DNA of 64,000 bases from the NCBI RefSeq assembly GCF_039521325.1, contig NZ_BAAACD010000038.1. One strand, written 5' to 3'. Within the stretch, counting starts at the first letter, position 1, and each line of letters starts with the position of its first letter. The DNA is from Clostridium_X cadaveris. GTDB taxonomy: Bacteria > Bacillota > Clostridia > Clostridiales > Clostridiaceae. The position numbers and the translations under genes were made by a program. Of this stretch, positions 61,720 through 64,000 are shown piece after piece. Under the pieces are notes generated by a model. The model did not search any database and was not told the DNA's origin. It saw only the letters and a list, made by a program, of their open reading frames with translations.

Positions 61720-62523
61720 ATGATAAATCAAAAAAACAAAGAAAGAATGGAGAATTGGGCTGTTCAATCTTCAGAGAAGCCAGGGTTTCATAGAGTAATA
61801 ACACCAGATAAATGTGAATGTAAAGAAGCACAGATTTTTCGTTTGAATCTTTCAAAAGGAGAAACATATAAGTTAGAATCAAATGAACTTGAAATGCATC
61901 CGGTTTTATTGAATGGAAAAGCGAAATTAAGTGGACATAGTATTTTAAATCAAGAAATGGATAAGTTTGATTCTTGTTATATTCCGGGTAATGATATTCT
62001 TATGATTACTGCAATAGAAGAATGTATTTTCTATATTGCAGCAGCTAAATATGAAGGCATAGGGAAACCTATTTTTAGAAAATTTGATATTACACTTCCT
62101 ATTGGAGATATACATCAAATTCATGGGGAAGGGGTTGGGCAGCGTGAAGTTATGTTCACGCTAGCTCCTCAGGATAAAGCATCAAAGCTTATTTGTGGTC
62201 TTACATGGTCAGGAGAAGGTGCTTGGACTAGTTGGCCTCCACATCAGCATGAGAAAGATCTTGAAGAAGTCTATTGCTATTTTGATATGCCAGCACCAAA
62301 GTTTGGATTTCATATAAGTTATTTAAAGAGTGGAGAAGTAGAAGATATAGTAACCCATACAGTTCAATCAGGAACTATGGTTCAGGCTCCGTGTGGATAT
62401 CATCCAACAGTTGCGAGTCCAGGTAGCAGGAATGCTTATCTATGGGTATTGGCTTCATTTAGTCAAAAGAGTAGAAGATATGATTTAGCAATAAATGATC
62501 CTGCATTTGATATTAAGAAATAG
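61720..62523 (+). CDS. KduI/IolB-family isomerase
   Basis: The 267-residue cupin-type protein resembles 5-deoxy-glucuronate isomerase (IolB) and 5-keto-4-deoxyuronate isomerase (KduI). The metal-binding block WPPHQHEKDLEEVYCYFDMP carries two His and Glu ligands; a further His lies in CGYHPTVASPG. With a KduD-like gene next to it, ketouronate isomerisation is likelier than inositol catabolism, but the WPPHQH form is IolB-like, so substrate is open. ATG 61720 is chosen because AGGAGA and AGGAAG precede it. Confidence 0.83.
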   Translation: MINQKNKERMENWAVQSSEKPGFHRVITPDKCECKEAQIFRLNLSKGETYKLESNELEMHPVLLNGKAKLSGHSILNQEMDKFDSCYIPGNDILMITAIEECIFYIAAAKYEGIGKPIFRKFDITLPIGDIHQIHGEGVGQREVMFTLAPQDKASKLICGLTWSGEGAWTSWPPHQHEKDLEEVYCYFDMPAPKFGFHISYLKSGEVEDIVTHTVQSGTMVQAPCGYHPTVASPGSRNAYLWVLASFSQKSRRYDLAINDPAFDIKK

Positions 62524-62541
62524 TGAAAGGTGAGAGTGATT

Positions 62542-63306
62542 ATGAATTTAAATAATTTAACAGGAAAGAAAGCAATTGTAACTGGTGCAGCTCAAGGACT
62601 TAGCTGCGGTATGGCTGAAGGATTAATGGAAGCAGGTGCAGAGGTGTGCATCATGGATATAAACCCTAAAGCAGTTGATGTTGCAAAAGATTTTGTAAGC
62701 AAGGGATTCAAGTGTCATGCAGTTGTAGGTAATCTTGGAAATGATGAAACAAGAGAAGATTCATTTAATAAAGCAGTAGAAGCTTTAGGAGGACATTTAG
62801 ACATTATTGTAAATGGTGCGGGAGTACAAAGAAGACATAAAAGCGAAGAGTTTCCAATGGAGGACTGGGATTTTGTTATGAACATTAATACAAGAAGTGT
62901 ATTTGCTATGTGTCAATTAGCAGGCCGTACTTTTATTAAACAAAAAAGCAGAGGAAAAATCATAAATATAGCTTCTATGCTTTCATTCTTTGGAGGATAT
63001 ACAGTTCCAGCATATGCAGCAAGTAAAGGAGCAGTAGCTCAGCTTACAAAAGCATTATGCAATGAATGGGCGGAAAAAGGCATTAATGTTAATGCTTTGG
63101 CTCCAGGATATATGGCTACAGAAATGAATACAGCCCTATTAGATCCAAGCAATCCAAGATATGAATCAATAACAAACCGTATTCCAAATAAGACTTGGGG
63201 TACTCCAGAAGATATGAAGGGGCCAGTGGTATGGCTTGCATCTGATGCATCTGATTATATAAATGGTGCAATTATTCCAGTAGATGGAGGATATCTTGTT
63301 AGATAA
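62542..63306 (+). CDS. KduD-like short-chain dehydrogenase
   Basis: The 254-residue SDR has TGAAQGLSCGMA (cofactor loop), VNGAGVQRR, NIASMLSFFGG (catalytic Ser) and YAASKGA (Tyr-Lys), and ends GAIIPVDGGYLVR. FGGYTVPAYAASKGA and length fit 2-deoxy-D-gluconate 3-dehydrogenase (KduD) and gluconate 5-dehydrogenase. It would reduce the keto-sugar acid formed by the preceding isomerase. AAAGGTGAGAG precedes ATG 62542; an upstream GTG at 62530 overlaps it. Confidence 0.88.
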   Translation: MNLNNLTGKKAIVTGAAQGLSCGMAEGLMEAGAEVCIMDINPKAVDVAKDFVSKGFKCHAVVGNLGNDETREDSFNKAVEALGGHLDIIVNGAGVQRRHKSEEFPMEDWDFVMNINTRSVFAMCQLAGRTFIKQKSRGKIINIASMLSFFGGYTVPAYAASKGAVAQLTKALCNEWAEKGINVNALAPGYMATEMNTALLDPSNPRYESITNRIPNKTWGTPEDMKGPVVWLASDASDYINGAIIPVDGGYLVR

Positions 63307-63365
63307 TCTTAAAATAATATAGAAATATAATATAATTTATTTTTGCAATACAAGGGGGAGACAAT

Positions 63366-64000
63366 ATGAAAGTTTTTATCACAGATTGTGATCATGATAA
63401 TATCGATATTGAAAAGAAAGTATTTAGTGATGCAGGAATGGAAGTTGAATTAAAGCAGGCAAAAACAGAGGATGAAGTTATAGAACAATGTAAAGATGGA
63501 GAAATTTTAATAGTTCAATATGCCAATATAACTGAGAAAGTAATGGAAGCTATGCCTAAGCTAAAATTTGTTGTGAGATATGGTGTTGGAGTAGACACTA
63601 TAGACTTAAAAGCAGCAACAAGGCATGGAGTGCAAGTTGGAAATGTTCCAGACTATGGAATGAATGAAGTTGCTGATCATGCAATTGCACTTTTAGTAAC
63701 ATTAAAGCGTAAAATTATTCAAATGAACGATTTCACTAAATCTCAAAAATGGGACTATACAAAATCAATTCCAATACACAGATTTAGTGAAGAAACTGTT
63801 GGTGTTGTAGGACTTGGACGTATAGGAAGGTGTTTTGCACAGAGAGCTCATGCCCTTGGATTCAAAGTTATAGGATATGATCCTTATTTTAAACAAACAT
63901 CTGAGACAAGCTATATAACTCCAGTAACATTAGAGGAGTTAGTTCAAAAGTCAGACGCGGTTTCAATTCACTGTCCAGCAGATGGTAATCAAAACTTATT
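63366..64000 (+). CDS. D-2-hydroxyacid dehydrogenase, cut by window end
   Basis: The ATG at 63366, after GGGGGAGAC, opens a frame that runs off the window after about 211 codons. It begins MKVFITDCDHDNIDIEKKVF and has VRYGVGVDTIDLKAATRHG, NVPDYGMNEVADHA and the NAD motif VGLGRIGRC. It belongs to the D-isomer 2-hydroxyacid dehydrogenases of the CtBP/phosphoglycerate-dehydrogenase type. The catalytic His-Glu lies beyond the end. As fourth enzyme of the TRAP operon it probably acts on a keto or hydroxy acid of the same pathway. Confidence 0.88.
   Translation, partial: MKVFITDCDHDNIDIEKKVFSDAGMEVELKQAKTEDEVIEQCKDGEILIVQYANITEKVMEAMPKLKFVVRYGVGVDTIDLKAATRHGVQVGNVPDYGMNEVADHAIALLVTLKRKIIQMNDFTKSQKWDYTKSIPIHRFSEETVGVVGLGRIGRCFAQRAHALGFKVIGYDPYFKQTSETSYITPVTLEELVQKSDAVSIHCPADGNQNL

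Noticed and set aside
1..64000. CRISPR array, tRNA or rRNA genes, intact transposase, prophage
   Set aside because: No spaced direct-repeat array, no tRNA cloverleaf or TTCGAAT-type arm in context, no transposase motifs and no phage structural genes were seen.

Overview
The window looks like chromosomal DNA from a low-GC, anaerobic, spore-forming Firmicute, most likely a cluster I Clostridium. The sequence is AT-rich and genes carry strong GGAGG-type ribosome binding sites. It encodes Csp-type subtilisin proteases related to those that control clostridial spore germination, a reverse rubrerythrin, several DUF1540 proteins, ECF-type vitamin transporter subunits, and no respiratory genes. No tRNA, rRNA, CRISPR array, intact transposase or prophage is visible.

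Layout. 1-5.4 kb: ribosomal protein L25/CTC on the minus strand, then a Fur-box-preceded operon of two small membrane proteins and a pair of type I ABC half-transporters. 5.4-10.0 kb: a zone of gene decay (an ABC fragment cut off by an IS-like palindromic repeat, BceAB-type transporter remnants, a frameshifted VTT/DedA-like gene) around a 7alpha-hydroxysteroid-dehydrogenase-like SDR and two tiny genes. 10.1-15.8 kb: an OmpR-type two-component system next to a MacAB-like efflux operon; both share a TTAACT-N5-TTAACC direct repeat in their leaders. 16-24.9 kb: housekeeping and unknown genes (BaiN-like flavoprotein, dihydrouridine synthase, ABC exporter with a transglutaminase-like protein, GNAT, ECF S component) and a candidate structured RNA. 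25-30.1 kb: a NarL/DesK-type two-component system divergent from an ABC-2 transporter.

30.2-39.9 kb: two DUF1540 paralogues flank a cell-wall-anchored (LPXTG) 5'-nucleotidase. They are followed by an operon with a UgpBAEC-like ABC importer, a metallo-beta-lactamase-fold hydrolase and a cytoplasmic 5'-nucleotidase/phosphodiesterase. Together these look like an extracellular-to-cytoplasmic phosphoester or nucleotide salvage route. 40-44.8 kb (minus strand): two Csp-like subtilases, one with Cys in place of the catalytic Ser, and two paralogous proteins of unknown family sharing a QQQYQQSGPGR motif. 44.8-47.5 kb: more remnants, a MATE pump and a gene with an in-frame stop.

47.5-54.2 kb: SelO; then a preQ1-I riboswitch and terminator ahead of a nucleoside hydrolase, an ECF S subunit and a radical-SAM protein, matching the QueK-QueT-QueL queuosine/queuine salvage set described in Clostridioides difficile; then YeiH, a HAD phosphatase and a CGGC protein. 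54.2-57.2 kb: a lone hydroxyacyl-CoA dehydrogenase between decayed sigma-54 regulator and CoA-transferase fragments, and an oxygen-defence cluster (reverse rubrerythrin, DUF1540, BFD ferredoxin). 57.3-64 kb: a FadR-type regulator, a HIT protein, and a TRAP transporter operon with KduI/IolB-like isomerase, KduD-like dehydrogenase and a 2-hydroxyacid dehydrogenase running off the window. It is probably a hexuronate or ketouronate catabolic unit, preceded by repeated ATCATATGA operator-like palindromes.

Functions come from recognition of family motifs by eye. No search or folding program was run.
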